Source: Qipengyuania soli
Lineage (GTDB): Bacteria; Pseudomonadota; Alphaproteobacteria; Sphingomonadales; Sphingomonadaceae
DNA length: 64,000 bases
Assembly (NCBI RefSeq): GCF_015529805.1
Contig: NZ_CP064654.1
Coordinates: 2,232,001-2,296,000 of the forward strand
Reading direction: 5' to 3'
Positions 1-9,538 of the stretch are shown here, piece by piece. The first letter of the stretch is position 1. Every line of letters begins with the position of its first letter. The notes beneath the pieces are model-generated. The model saw nothing but the letters and a program-made list of their open reading frames with translations. It was not told the DNA's origin and ran no database searches. The translations under genes and the position numbers were made by a program.

Positions 1-67
1 GTCGGGTGGACTTTTGTAACTTGATGCACCCTCGCCACGAAGGCCCATAGTGTATAGGACAGCCACG

Positions 68-1105
68 ATGGCCCGCTTCGATCCCGAATTCCAAATGCCC
101 AAGATACGCCCTGCAAACGGGCCGGGCGGATTGCAGGACAGTTTCGGTCGTCGCTTCTCCTATCTGCGGGTCTCGTTGACGGATCGCTGCAATTTCCGCT
201 GCACGTACTGTCTTCCCAACGGATACCAGAAACCGGCCGATGCGCCGAGCGAGCTGTCACGTGAAGAATTTCGTCGGGCGGTGGAAGCCTTTGCTCGGCT
301 TGGTGTCTGGAAAGTGCGACTGACGGGAGGCGAGCCGACCGTGCGCCGGGACTTTTCGGAAATCGCCAGGGACATGGCGAACATTGCAGGCGTTCGGCGC
401 GTCGCGATGACGACTAACGGCTATCGCCTCGCGCGTGAGGCGCTGGACTGGCGCGCAGCAGGTGTCGATGCCGTCAACGTCAGCGTGGACACGCTCGATC
501 CCAAGGCATTCGCGGCCATCACGGGACATGACCGACTGGCCGAAATCCTTCGCGGCGTCGACGCCGCAATCGAGGCGCAGTTCGATGCGGTGAAGATCAA
601 CAGCGTACTGATGGACGGAACCGAGCCGGGTGATCTCGCTGACATCCTGGATTTCATTCGCGAGCGCGATGTCTCGTGGCGTTTCATCGAGCTGATGCGC
701 ACCAACGACAATGCGGCCTTCCACCTGCAGAATTCGCGTACAAGCGAGCGGCTGCGCGCGGCATTGGTGGCTACCGGGTGGACGGTCCAGCCAAAGGCAC
801 CGGGCGCAGGCCCTTCGATTGACCTCGCGCATCCCGACTATCGCGGCGCCATCGGCATCATCGCCCCCTATGCCTCGGGCTTCTGCGACAGCTGCAATCG
901 CCTTCGCCTGTCGAGCCGCGGCAAGCTCCACCTGTGCCTGTTCGGCGAGGCAGGCATCGACCTGCGCTACCTGCTCCAGCACGACGGACAGATCGACGAA
1001 CTTGTCGAACGCATCCGTTCGGCGATGCCGCACAAGACGCTGGGGCACAGGCTGCACGATCAAGACAGCGGCCAGACTCCGCATCTCGCCTCCATCGGCG
1101 GGTGA
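68..1105 (+). CDS. moaA: GTP 3',8-cyclase MoaA
   Basis: Radical-SAM enzyme that rearranges GTP in the first step of molybdenum cofactor synthesis. The N-terminal cluster motif CNFRCTYC places Cys41, Cys45 and Cys48; the second iron-sulfur site is Cys273, Cys276 and Cys290 (GFCDSC and a later LCLFGE). The protein ends in the Gly-Gly tail needed by the family. At 345 aa the length is normal. I chose ATG 68 over an in-frame GTG at 50 because an AGGA-type ribosome site (about 57-60) is well spaced for 68. moeA follows 10 bp downstream, so the two are probably cotranscribed. Confidence 0.95.
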   Translation: MARFDPEFQMPKIRPANGPGGLQDSFGRRFSYLRVSLTDRCNFRCTYCLPNGYQKPADAPSELSREEFRRAVEAFARLGVWKVRLTGGEPTVRRDFSEIARDMANIAGVRRVAMTTNGYRLAREALDWRAAGVDAVNVSVDTLDPKAFAAITGHDRLAEILRGVDAAIEAQFDAVKINSVLMDGTEPGDLADILDFIRERDVSWRFIELMRTNDNAAFHLQNSRTSERLRAALVATGWTVQPKAPGAGPSIDLAHPDYRGAIGIIAPYASGFCDSCNRLRLSSRGKLHLCLFGEAGIDLRYLLQHDGQIDELVERIRSAMPHKTLGHRLHDQDSGQTPHLASIGG

Positions 1106-1115
1106 TCTTCCGGCC

Positions 1116-2300
1116 ATGCTGACTTTCGACGAAGCGATTGCGCTGCTCGAAACCGTAGTCGCACCGCTCCGGTCCGAAACTTTGCCAATAGCGGCAGCCG
1201 CAGACCGCTTTCTAGCGAAGCCACTGGCAGCACGTTCGGCTTCTCCCGCCCGGACGGTGTCCGCGATGGATGGCTATGCGATCAGCGGCGGCACCGAGGT
1301 CGCGGGACAATGGTTCGACCTTATCGGGGAAAATCGACCGGGTGCGGAAGACCCCGGTTCGATCGCTCCGGATCAGGCCGTCCGGGTTCTGACAGGTGCT
1401 CCCGTGCCGCAAGGGGCCGATTGCGTCGTCATGCAGGAGTATGCCGAGCGCGAAGGTTCGCGGGTGCGTTTTGCAGAAGGCTACGGCCCGGCCACCCACA
1501 TCCGCGCAGTGGGCAGCGATTTTGCAGCCAATGACGTACTTGTCGCTGCGGGCGAAAGGCTGACGCCGCGCGCCATGATCGCTGCGGCTGCGGCTGACAG
1601 GGCCGAATGTACGGTCTCGGCAAGGCCGCGCGTGGCGATCATCGCGACGGGAGACGAATTGGCGCCTCCCGGCACCTCGGCAGAACGCACCGGCTCGGTC
1701 CCGGAATCCGCCAGCTACGGGGTCGCCGCGCTTTGCGAGATCATGGGCGCTAAAGTCGTTGGTCGTTTCCATGGCCGCGACACCATCGATGAACTCGAGA
1801 GGATTGCCGGCGAGGCACTGGCCATTGCCGACTGCGTCGTCGTCACCGGGGGCGCATCGGTCGGCGACTACGACCTCGCGCGCCCAATGTTCGAAAAGCA
1901 CGGGCTCGAGCTCGTTTTCGGACGAATTGCGATCAAGCCAGGGAAACCGGTGTGGCTGGGTAAGGTCGGGAGCAAGTTGGTTCTCGGGCTGCCGGGCAAT
2001 CCCTCCTCGGCCATGGTGACGGCCCGCCTGTTCCTCCAGCCATTGCTTGCGGCAATGCAGGGCGGCACGATTGCGCGGCAGTTGTGCTTCGTTCCGATGT
2101 CACTCGGCGCTTCGCTGCCACGATCGGATTCGCGCGAAACCTTCGTGCGGGCGCGCAGCAGCGCTGAAGGCCTTGTACCTGCCGAAAACCAGGAAAGCGG
2201 GGCGCAATCCCCGCTCGTCACTGCCGACTGGCTGATCCGCAGGCCTGCAAACTCGCCGCCCGCTGCGGCGGGCGATCTCGTGCTCGCCCTGCCCTTCTAG
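1116..2300 (+). CDS. moeA: Molybdopterin molybdenumtransferase MoeA
   Basis: 394-aa cytoplasmic enzyme that inserts molybdate into adenylylated molybdopterin. Family signatures are visible in order: an early SAMDGYA motif, TGAPVP, a GGASVGDYD motif in the MoCF-binding domain, KPGKPVWLG and LPGNPSS. The frame is open far upstream into moaA, but ATG 1116, just after the moaA stop, begins the conserved N-terminus (LTFDEAIALL). The stop codon shares a CTAG tetranucleotide with the stop of the convergent agmatinase gene. Confidence 0.95.
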   Translation: MLTFDEAIALLETVVAPLRSETLPIAAAADRFLAKPLAARSASPARTVSAMDGYAISGGTEVAGQWFDLIGENRPGAEDPGSIAPDQAVRVLTGAPVPQGADCVVMQEYAEREGSRVRFAEGYGPATHIRAVGSDFAANDVLVAAGERLTPRAMIAAAAADRAECTVSARPRVAIIATGDELAPPGTSAERTGSVPESASYGVAALCEIMGAKVVGRFHGRDTIDELERIAGEALAIADCVVVTGGASVGDYDLARPMFEKHGLELVFGRIAIKPGKPVWLGKVGSKLVLGLPGNPSSAMVTARLFLQPLLAAMQGGTIARQLCFVPMSLGASLPRSDSRETFVRARSSAEGLVPAENQESGAQSPLVTADWLIRRPANSPPAAAGDLVLALPF

Positions 2301-3250
2301 ACCGCCATTAGCGCAACGCAGTGCAAGGCCACTGTTGCCGCCGCAAGCGCGGTAATGTCGCCTGAATCGTAAGCCGGTGCGACCTCGACCACATCCGCAC
2401 CACGGATATCCAGTCCGCCAAGACGGCGCATGATCGAAAAGGTCTTAGCCGTGCTCGGTCCTCCGGCAACCGGTGTTCCCGTGCCAGGGGCAAAGGCCGG
2501 ATCGATAAAGTCGATATCGAAGGTCAGATAGGCAGGACGGTCGCCGGCAATGGCCTTCACCTGCGCCGCGATGTCGTCCGCACTCATGCTTTCGACATCC
2601 TCGGCAGTGAGGACGTTGAAGCCAAGCGTGTCGCGATTGTTGGTCCTGATGCCGATCTGCACCGAGCGCGCCGGATCGACGATGCCCTGCTTCACCGCAT
2701 GATAGAACATGGTGCCATGGTCGACCTCGCCATCCTTGGCAGGCCAAGTGTCGGTATGGCTGTCGAAGTGGATCAGCGACAGCGGCTCCCCCACCTGCGC
2801 GGCCAGCGAGCGGATGACCGGCCAGGTGCAGAAGTGATCGCCGCCGAGCATCAGCGTACGCATGCCTTGCGCATGGATGGCGGCAAACTCTCGTTCGAGA
2901 TCGTCGGCGACCTGCATCGGCGTGCCATAGGGCACCGAAAGGTCGCCATAATCGACCACTGCCAGCCGCTCGAACGGGTCGAAGTCCCAGCCCCAGACCG
3001 CATCCCAGGCGATCATCGCCGAACCCTGTCGCACGCTTCGCGGTCCGTAGCGCGACCCGGGCCTGCCGGTCGTGGCAAGATCGAAGGGGATGCCCACCAC
3101 GGCGACATCGGCCCCGGCGAGGTCCTTCGAGTAGCGGCGACGCATGAAGCTCATCGCACCCGAGAAGGTCGGTTCGATGACCGTCCCGTCCGCTCCACCC
3201 TTGCGGGTAAAGGCAAGATCGGTCGGCAGCTTTGAATGCTCGTCGGCCAT
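2297..3250 (-). CDS. speB: Agmatinase-family ureohydrolase
   Basis: 317-aa binuclear manganese ureohydrolase. Metal ligands are visible as GGDH (His139), HFDSHTD (Asp163, His165, Asp167) and FDIDFIDP (Asp245, Asp247). Agmatinase would hydrolyse agmatine to putrescine and urea and so feed the pathway encoded upstream. Guanidino-acid hydrolases such as guanidinobutyrase share these motifs, so the exact substrate is inferred from context. It is the last gene of a long minus-strand operon, 4 bp after the succinate-semialdehyde dehydrogenase gene. Confidence 0.85.
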   Translation of the reverse strand: MADEHSKLPTDLAFTRKGGADGTVIEPTFSGAMSFMRRRYSKDLAGADVAVVGIPFDLATTGRPGSRYGPRSVRQGSAMIAWDAVWGWDFDPFERLAVVDYGDLSVPYGTPMQVADDLEREFAAIHAQGMRTLMLGGDHFCTWPVIRSLAAQVGEPLSLIHFDSHTDTWPAKDGEVDHGTMFYHAVKQGIVDPARSVQIGIRTNNRDTLGFNVLTAEDVESMSADDIAAQVKAIAGDRPAYLTFDIDFIDPAFAPGTGTPVAGGPSTAKTFSIMRRLGGLDIRGADVVEVAPAYDSGDITALAAATVALHCVALMAV

Positions 3251-3254
3251 CGGA

Positions 3255-4697
3255 TCAGACCGTCAGGCTGACGTACTTCATCTCGACATAGTCATCGATG
3301 CCGTACTTCGATCCCTCACGACCGAGACCCGACTGCTTGACCCCGCCAAAGGGCGCGACCTCGGTCGAGAGTATGCCCGAATTGACGCACACCATGCCGC
3401 TTTCGATCGCCTCCGCTACGCGCCAGACGCGCGAGAGGTTGGTCGAGTAGAAATAGGCGGCGAGGCCGAATTCGCTGTCGTTGGCCATGGCTATCGCCTC
3501 GTCTTCGGTTTCGAAGCGGATGACCGGAGCGAGCGGGCCGAAGGTTTCCTCGCTCGCGACGAGCATGTCCTGCGTCACGCCCGCGATCACGGTCGGCTCG
3601 AAGAACGTGCCGCCCAAGGGGTGCCGGTGTCCGCCCGCGAGCAGCGTACCGCCCTTCGCGAGCGCGTCGGCGACGTGCTCTTCCACCTTGGCGATGGCAT
3701 TGTCGTCGATCAGGGGACCCTGTTCGGTCCCGTCGTCCATGCCATTGCCGACCTTCAGCGCCTTGGCCCGCGCAGCGAGCCTTTCGACGAACTGGTCGTA
3801 AACGCCCGCCTGCACATAGAGGCGGTTGGTGCAGACACAGGTCTGGCCCGAGTTGCGATATTTCGACGCCATGGCGCCATCGACCGCCGCATCGACATCG
3901 GCATCGTCGAACACGATGAAGGGCGCGTTCCCGCCGAGTTCGAGGCTGAGTTTCTTGATCGTGTCAGCGCTCTGGCGCATTAGCAGGCGACCGATCTCGG
4001 TCGATCCGGTGAAGGTCAGCTTGCGCACCAGCGGGTTCGAAGTCATCTCGCCGCCGATATCGCGGGCGCTGCCGGTCACGACCGCGATGATCCCCTTGGG
4101 AATGCCTGCTTCTTCCGCCAGCACCGCCAGAGCGAGCGCCGAGTAAGGCGTCTGCGCCGCCGGCTTGATCACCATCGGGCATCCGGCGGCAAGCGCCGGC
4201 CCTGCCTTGCGGGTGATCATGGCATTGGGGAAGTTCCACGGCGTGATGGCCGCTGTGACCCCGATCGGCTGCTTGAGGACGAGGATCCGCTTGTCCGCCA
4301 TGTGGCCGGGAATGACGTCGCCGTAGAGGCGTTTTCCTTCCTCGGCGAACCACTCGATGAAGCTCGCCCCGTAGGCGATCTCACCCCGCGATTCCGTCAG
4401 GCTCTTGCCCTGCTCCATGGTCAGCAGGCGGGCCAGTTCCTCCTGGTTGTCGAGCATCAGCTGGAACCAGCGACGCAGGATTGCGGCGCGATCCTTCGCG
4501 GTCCTGCCACGCCAGGCCGGGAACGCCGCCTGCGCCGCCTCGATCGCACGGCGGGTCTCCGCGGCCCCGCAATTGGGGACCGTGCCAATCTTTTCGCCGG
4601 TAGCGGGATTGGTGACGTCAATGGTTTCGCCGCTATCGGCGGCGATCCATTCGCCGCCGATGTAGCAGGCCTCGCGCAAGAGCGGTGAGATGCTCAT
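3255..4697 (-). CDS. gabD: Succinate-semialdehyde dehydrogenase (NAD(P)+)
   Basis: 480-aa aldehyde dehydrogenase that oxidises succinate semialdehyde to succinate, the last step of GABA catabolism. Catalytic Cys287 lies in GQTCVC and the general base Glu253 in LELGGNAP; the second cysteine two residues after the nucleophile is typical of GabD. The open frame continues upstream across the aminotransferase gene, but ATG 4697 lies 8 bp after that gene's stop and starts the conserved N-terminus. The neighbours support a role downstream of putrescine-derived GABA. Confidence 0.92.
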   Translation of the reverse strand: MSISPLLREACYIGGEWIAADSGETIDVTNPATGEKIGTVPNCGAAETRRAIEAAQAAFPAWRGRTAKDRAAILRRWFQLMLDNQEELARLLTMEQGKSLTESRGEIAYGASFIEWFAEEGKRLYGDVIPGHMADKRILVLKQPIGVTAAITPWNFPNAMITRKAGPALAAGCPMVIKPAAQTPYSALALAVLAEEAGIPKGIIAVVTGSARDIGGEMTSNPLVRKLTFTGSTEIGRLLMRQSADTIKKLSLELGGNAPFIVFDDADVDAAVDGAMASKYRNSGQTCVCTNRLYVQAGVYDQFVERLAARAKALKVGNGMDDGTEQGPLIDDNAIAKVEEHVADALAKGGTLLAGGHRHPLGGTFFEPTVIAGVTQDMLVASEETFGPLAPVIRFETEDEAIAMANDSEFGLAAYFYSTNLSRVWRVAEAIESGMVCVNSGILSTEVAPFGGVKQSGLGREGSKYGIDDYVEMKYVSLTV

Positions 4698-4705
4698 GGC
4701 GCGCC

Positions 4706-6082
4706 TCAGCCGATCGCCCGGAGGCGCGGAACGGCTTCGTCGAGCGCCTGGCGGATGATGCCGACGAGCTCGTCGATCTGCGCCGTGCTGATGACCAGCG
4801 GCGGGCACATGACGATGCTGTCGCGGATACCGCGAACCATGAGGCCGTTGGCAATGCACAGGTCGCGTACGATGGGGCCGGCCGTGCCTTCGGCACCACC
4901 GAAGCGCGCACCGGTTGCCTTGTCGGCGACGATCTCGACTGCGCCGAGCAAGCCCACTGAACGCGTCTGGCCGACCAGCGGATGGTCGTTGAGCGTGGCC
5001 AGCGCCTTGGCGAGGTAAGGTCCGGTCTCGTTGCCGGTCTTCTCGACCAGTCCTTCGCGCTGGATGATCTCGATATTGCGCAAGGCGACGGCGGCAGAGA
5101 CCGGATGGCCCGAATAGGTGAAGCCGTGGACGAAATCGCCACCGGTTTTCATCACCTCGATGATCTCCGCAGAGACAGCAGTCGCCGAAATCGGCAGGTA
5201 GCCCGACGAAAGCCCCTTCGCCATCGGCATGATGTCGGGCGAGACGCCGACGGTCTCGTGTCCCCACATCTTGCCCGTGCGGCCGAAGCCGGTGATGACC
5301 TCGTCGCAGATGAGCAGGATGCCGTGCTTGCGGCAGATCGCCTCGACCTGTGGCCAGTAGTTCTTCGGCGGAATGATGACCCCGCCCGCTCCCTGGATCG
5401 GTTCGCCGATGAAGGCGGCCACGTTCTCCGGCCCGACCTCGAGGATGCGCTCCTCGATCGCCTGCGCACAAAGCGTGCCGAACGCCTCCTCGTCCATGTC
5501 GCGGCCTTCGTTAAACCAATAGGGCTGGCGGACGTGTTCGATGCCCGGGATCGGCAGGCCGGGGGTGGCGTGCATCGCCTTCATCCCGCCCAGCGAAACG
5601 CCCGCGACGGTCGATCCGTGATAGGCATTCCAGCGACTGATAAAGATCTGGCGCTTGGGTTCGCCCTTCAGCTCCCAGTAGCGACGGACAAGGCGGAACA
5701 CGGTGTCGTTCGCCTCGCTGCCCGAGGAGTTAAAGAAGACGTGCGGCAGGCGGCCATTCGAGAGGCTGGCGATCTTGTCGGCCAGCAGCACCGTAGGCGG
5801 CGTCGCGGTCTTGAAGAAGGTATTGTAGAAGGGCAGCTCGCGCATCTGCTCGGCAGCAACTTCGACGAGCTCCTCGCGCCCATAGCCGACGTTGACGCAC
5901 CACAGGCCGGCCATGCCGTCGAGGATGCGGTTGCCGTCGCCGTCATGGATGTAGCAGCCTTCGGCATGGGTGATGATGCGGCTGCCACCGAGATTCTCGA
6001 TCTCCTTCCAGTCTGCCTGGGCAGGAAGGTGGTGTGCGACGTCGAGCCGGCGGAGTTCGGCGATATCGTAATTGCGGGGCAT
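4706..6082 (-). CDS. spuC: Putrescine--pyruvate-type class III aminotransferase
   Basis: 458-aa PLP enzyme closely resembling Pseudomonas SpuC, which transfers the amino group of putrescine to pyruvate to give 4-aminobutyraldehyde. Shared blocks include AGLWCVNVGYGREELV, the aromatic FYNTFF motif, Asp260 (PLP pyridine nitrogen) and Lys289 in PMAKGLSSGYLP (Schiff base). ATG 6082 was chosen because it has an AAGGAAG ribosome site about 7 nt upstream. Related omega-transaminases accept GABA or beta-alanine, so activity on those is possible. It sits between puuD and gabD in one transcription unit. Confidence 0.88.
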   Translation of the reverse strand: MPRNYDIAELRRLDVAHHLPAQADWKEIENLGGSRIITHAEGCYIHDGDGNRILDGMAGLWCVNVGYGREELVEVAAEQMRELPFYNTFFKTATPPTVLLADKIASLSNGRLPHVFFNSSGSEANDTVFRLVRRYWELKGEPKRQIFISRWNAYHGSTVAGVSLGGMKAMHATPGLPIPGIEHVRQPYWFNEGRDMDEEAFGTLCAQAIEERILEVGPENVAAFIGEPIQGAGGVIIPPKNYWPQVEAICRKHGILLICDEVITGFGRTGKMWGHETVGVSPDIMPMAKGLSSGYLPISATAVSAEIIEVMKTGGDFVHGFTYSGHPVSAAVALRNIEIIQREGLVEKTGNETGPYLAKALATLNDHPLVGQTRSVGLLGAVEIVADKATGARFGGAEGTAGPIVRDLCIANGLMVRGIRDSIVMCPPLVISTAQIDELVGIIRQALDEAVPRLRAIG

Positions 6083-6167
6083 CGTGGTTCTTCCTTGGAT
6101 ATCTATGGGGTGCGCCGCTGGGCGCGAATGCTCGTGACAAAGAGGGGCGCCAAGGGCGCACACGGCC

Positions 6168-6227
6168 TCAGGGCGTGAAGCAGAGCCTCGCCAGGTAGAT
6201 GTCGTAGCGTCGAACGATCGCGTTCAT
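6168..6227 (-). CDS. Candidate 19-residue leader or coupling peptide
   Basis: A tiny frame whose ATG overlaps the puuD stop (ATGA, 6224-6227). It encodes MNAIVRRYDIYLARLCFTP and stops 85 bp before spuC. The start context suggests translational coupling from puuD, and it occupies part of the only sizeable gap (141 bp) between puuD and spuC. There is no recognisable family, and a frame this short can arise by chance. It could serve to bring ribosomes toward spuC or be meaningless. Confidence 0.25.
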   Translation of the reverse strand: MNAIVRRYDIYLARLCFTP

Positions 6228-6955
6228 GCTTCGCCTCTCGCGGCCTTTCCCAGCAGGCGGAAGAATGCCTGGCTGTCGGGGTTCTTACCAGTTTCCCATT
6301 CGGGGTGCCACTGGACAGCGAGGAGTGGCGCGCCATTGGGCCGCGCGGCATAGGCTTCGACGAGGCCGTCGGGCGCAAGCGCCTCGACACCCAGTCCGTC
6401 GGCAAGCCGCCCTACTCCCTGGTAGTGGACCGAATTGACCGTGATCCGCTCCTTGCCGATTTCCGTCGCCAGCATCCCGCCGGCGGTGAGGTCGACCGGG
6501 TGGTGGTGGTCGAACATCACCGCAAGGTTGTCCGATTCCGGGGAATGGTGCCGCAGCAGATCGTCATTACTCGAGGTATCGCGCCGCAACGTCCCGCCCA
6601 GGGCGACATTGATCTCCTGAAACCCGCGGCACATGCCGAAGACCGGCTTGCCGTTGTCGATCATCCGGCGGACGACCCCCAGCGCGATTTCGTCGCGCCC
6701 CGCATCGAAGGGCCCGTCGCCGTCGCAATCGCCATAGCGCGCGGGTTCGACGTTGGAGGGCGAGCCGGTCAGCATCACCGCGTCGAGCCGCCCGACTACC
6801 TCCATCGCGTCCATCAGGTCGGGCAGTGCCGGGATGAGCAACGCCGCGACGTCGGCATATTCCATCGCCGCGCGGACATAGCGGTTCATCACCGCTTGGG
6901 CGATCTCGCTGCCGACGGTCCGGTTGCAGGCGGTAATGCCAATGACGGGGCGCAT
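6224..6955 (-). CDS. puuD: Gamma-glutamyl-gamma-aminobutyrate hydrolase
   Basis: 243-aa class I glutamine-amidotransferase-like hydrolase that splits gamma-glutamyl-GABA into glutamate and GABA. The catalytic triad is visible as Cys109 (GMCRGFQE), His217 and Glu219 (QWHPEW). Length matches PuuD and SpuA. It starts 4 bp after the upstream aldehyde dehydrogenase gene, placing it in the same operon. It completes the glutamylated-intermediate branch together with the glutamine-synthetase-like and FAD oxidase genes at 14-20 kb. Confidence 0.9.
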   Translation of the reverse strand: MRPVIGITACNRTVGSEIAQAVMNRYVRAAMEYADVAALLIPALPDLMDAMEVVGRLDAVMLTGSPSNVEPARYGDCDGDGPFDAGRDEIALGVVRRMIDNGKPVFGMCRGFQEINVALGGTLRRDTSSNDDLLRHHSPESDNLAVMFDHHHPVDLTAGGMLATEIGKERITVNSVHYQGVGRLADGLGVEALAPDGLVEAYAARPNGAPLLAVQWHPEWETGKNPDSQAFFRLLGKAARGEA

Positions 6956-6959
6956 GGTG

Positions 6960-8390
6960 TCAGTGCTTTATCATCACGTGGCGAGTGACGGTATAGTGCT
7001 CGAGGCAATAGACCGACAGGTCCGAACCATATCCCGACAGCTTGACCCCGCCATGCGGCATCTCGGTGACGTTGACGGAGTGCGTGTTGATCCAGGTGAC
7101 CCCGTATTCGAGGCGCGAGGCGAATTCCGCCGCCTTGCCGACATCGCGGGTCCAGACAGAGGAGGCGAGGCCGTATTCGCAGTCGTTGGCCCAGTCGAGC
7201 ACTTGGGAATCCTCGTCGAAGCGGGTGACCGAAACCACCGGTCCGAAGACTTCCTTTTGGACGATCTCGTCATGGTGGCGGGCGCCCGCGATCAGAGTTG
7301 GTTCGTAGAAAAAGCCCGAGCGATCGGGCGCGCGGCCGCCGGTGACGATCTCGGCAGGGGTATCGGCGAGCGCGCGGGCGACGAAGCCGTCGACGCGGTC
7401 ACGCTGGCGCGCGGTGATCAGCGGGCCGAGCGCAGTGCCCGGATCGGACGGATCGCCGAGCGCGATCTTGCCGACCGCATCCTGCAATTGCGCGACCAGC
7501 CGGTCGTAGATCCTGGCATGCGCATAGACGCGGCAGGCAGCCGTGCAGTCCTGTCCGGCGTTGTAATATCCGCCCTCCGCAATCGCCTCGACCGCCGCAT
7601 CGATATCGGCGTCCTCGAGCACGATGACAGGCGCCTTGCCGCCGAGTTCGAAATGGGTGCGCTTGATGGTCGGTGCGACCGCTTCCATGATCTTGCGCCC
7701 GGTCGACACGTCGCCGGTCAGCGAGACCATGCTGACATCGGGATGCGAAACCAGTCGCGCACCGACATTGGGGCCGTTGCCGGTGACGACATTGACCACG
7801 CCCTCGGGCAGAAATTCGGCGCACACCTCGGCCAGCTTCAATGCCGTGAGCGGCGTGTGTTCCGAAGGCTTGAGCACGACGGTATTGCCTGCCGCGATCA
7901 CCGGGGCGATCTTCCAGCTGGCCATCATCAGCGGATAGTTCCACGGCGCGATGCCGACGCACACGCCCAGAGGGTCGCGGCGCAACATGGAAGTGAAGCC
8001 GGGGCGGTATTCGCCTGCCGGAATCCCGGCCACGGTGCGCGCGGCGCCTGCAAAGAAGCGGAACACGTCGACCGTATTACCCACGTCGACTGCCTTTGCC
8101 GTACCGATTGGCTTGCCGCAATTCTCCATCTCGAGCTTGGCAAATTCGTCGGCCATCTGCTCGACCTTGTCGGCGATGCGAAGCATGCGCTGCGAGCGTT
8201 CCTTGGGAGCCATGCGCGACCACGCGCCATAGGCCCCGCGCGCCGCTGCGACGGCGTCGTCGACCTGTTCGCGGCTCGCACTGGCGAGGCTCGTAAGCTC
8301 CTCTCCGGTGGTGGGATTGTATGCGATCTCCGGCGCTTCGTCGCCATCGACTTTGCGGCCGCCGATGAACTGGCCCTTCACGTCGAGCAT
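6960..8390 (-). CDS. 4-aminobutyraldehyde (or gamma-glutamyl form) dehydrogenase
   Basis: 476-aa NAD-dependent aldehyde dehydrogenase with Cys282 (GQDCTA) and Glu248 (FELGGKAP). The GQDCTAACR stretch and the C-terminal [12 protein letters not shown] resemble PatD/YdcW gamma-aminobutyraldehyde dehydrogenases, which oxidise the product of putrescine transamination. It could also take the gamma-glutamylated aldehyde, as PuuC does, since no other PuuC candidate is present here. An AGAGGA ribosome site precedes ATG 8390. It lies 19 bp after potG. Confidence 0.85.
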   Translation of the reverse strand: MLDVKGQFIGGRKVDGDEAPEIAYNPTTGEELTSLASASREQVDDAVAAARGAYGAWSRMAPKERSQRMLRIADKVEQMADEFAKLEMENCGKPIGTAKAVDVGNTVDVFRFFAGAARTVAGIPAGEYRPGFTSMLRRDPLGVCVGIAPWNYPLMMASWKIAPVIAAGNTVVLKPSEHTPLTALKLAEVCAEFLPEGVVNVVTGNGPNVGARLVSHPDVSMVSLTGDVSTGRKIMEAVAPTIKRTHFELGGKAPVIVLEDADIDAAVEAIAEGGYYNAGQDCTAACRVYAHARIYDRLVAQLQDAVGKIALGDPSDPGTALGPLITARQRDRVDGFVARALADTPAEIVTGGRAPDRSGFFYEPTLIAGARHHDEIVQKEVFGPVVSVTRFDEDSQVLDWANDCEYGLASSVWTRDVGKAAEFASRLEYGVTWINTHSVNVTEMPHGGVKLSGYGSDLSVYCLEHYTVTRHVMIKH

Positions 8391-8409
8391 GTTTCCTCTC
8401 CGCTCCGTC

Positions 8410-9537
8410 TCAGTTCAGCAGCACCACGGGACTGTCGGCCCGCCAGTGCATAGAGACCTTGTCGTGCCAGTCGAACGTGTCCTGGTCACGGCGCGACAGG
8501 TTCGGGCGGGAAACGCGGATCGCCGCCCCGCCTTCGAGCACGATGTCGTAAAGCGTGATGTCGCCCAGGTAACTGATGCCCTTGATCTCGCCACGGGCGA
8601 AATTGTGTCCTTCGGGCGCATCGATCGCCGCGCCGTGAACGGCCTTCCCGGTGCCGGGCGTGTGAAGGTAGATCTTCTCGGGTCGCAGGGCCACCCAGAC
8701 GTCGGCGCCGTGCGGGCCTGTGACCCCGTGATTGAGGTAGACCTTGCCGAAACCCGGACAATCGACTGCTGCGCGATCCGGCTCGTCGAGCGTCAGCTTG
8801 CCTTCGAAGATATTCACCGAGCCCACGAAATCGGCGACAAAGCGGTTGGAGGGATATTCGTAGAGGTCTGACGGTGTCGCCAGCTGCGCAACGTCGCCCT
8901 TGTTCATCACCGCGATGCGGCAAGCCATCGAAAGCGCCTCGTCCTGGTCGTGGGTGACGGTGACGAAAGTGATCCCGACCTGCTCCTGCAGTTCGGCCAA
9001 TTCCATCTGCATCTGCGTGCGCAGCTTGGCGTCGAGCGCCGAGAGCGGCTCGTCGAGCAGGAGCACCTTGGGCCGCATCACCAGACTGCGGGCGAGTGCG
9101 ACGCGCTGGCGCTGGCCGCCCGACATCTGGTCGGGCATTCGCTCCTCGAAACCGCCGAGCTTGACGAGGTCCAGTGCCTCGCGCACGCGGTCCTCGCGCT
9201 CGCCGCGCGCGACGCCGGCGATCTTCAGGCCGTATCCGACATTGTCCGCCACCGACATGTGCGGGAAGACCGCATAGCTCTGGAACACCATGTTCACCGG
9301 GCGACGATTGGGCGGCACGTGCGCCATGTCCTGGCCGTCGATGAGGATCTGCCCCTCGGTCGGCAGTTCGAAACCGGCGATCATGCGCAGCAGCGTGGTC
9401 TTTCCGCAGCCCGAAGGTCCGAGGAGGACGAAAAACTCGCCCGGCAGGATGTCGAGGCTGACGTCGTCGACCGCGGTGACCTTGCCGAAGCGTTTCGAGA
9501 CATTGCGGATCTGGATGATGGGCGTGGTGTCGGTCAT
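8410..9537 (-). CDS. potG: Spermidine/putrescine ABC transporter ATP-binding protein
   Basis: 375-aa cytoplasmic ATPase that powers the PotF-H-I importer. Walker A is GPSGCGKTT (40-48), the signature is MSGGQRQR, and Walker B is [13 protein letters not shown] long C-terminal region (about 240-375) matches the TOBE-type regulatory domain of PotA/PotG. It starts 1 bp after potI. The run of transporter genes followed by catabolic genes indicates coupled uptake and breakdown. Confidence 0.92.
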   Translation of the reverse strand: MTDTTPIIQIRNVSKRFGKVTAVDDVSLDILPGEFFVLLGPSGCGKTTLLRMIAGFELPTEGQILIDGQDMAHVPPNRRPVNMVFQSYAVFPHMSVADNVGYGLKIAGVARGEREDRVREALDLVKLGGFEERMPDQMSGGQRQRVALARSLVMRPKVLLLDEPLSALDAKLRTQMQMELAELQEQVGITFVTVTHDQDEALSMACRIAVMNKGDVAQLATPSDLYEYPSNRFVADFVGSVNIFEGKLTLDEPDRAAVDCPGFGKVYLNHGVTGPHGADVWVALRPEKIYLHTPGTGKAVHGAAIDAPEGHNFARGEIKGISYLGDITLYDIVLEGGAAIRVSRPNLSRRDQDTFDWHDKVSMHWRADSPVVLLN

Positions 9538-9538
9538 C

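Noticed and set aside
4982-6178. Long plus-strand frames opposite the aminotransferase and other polyamine genes
   Set aside because: Same antisense effect; the minus-strand genes carry complete catalytic motifs.
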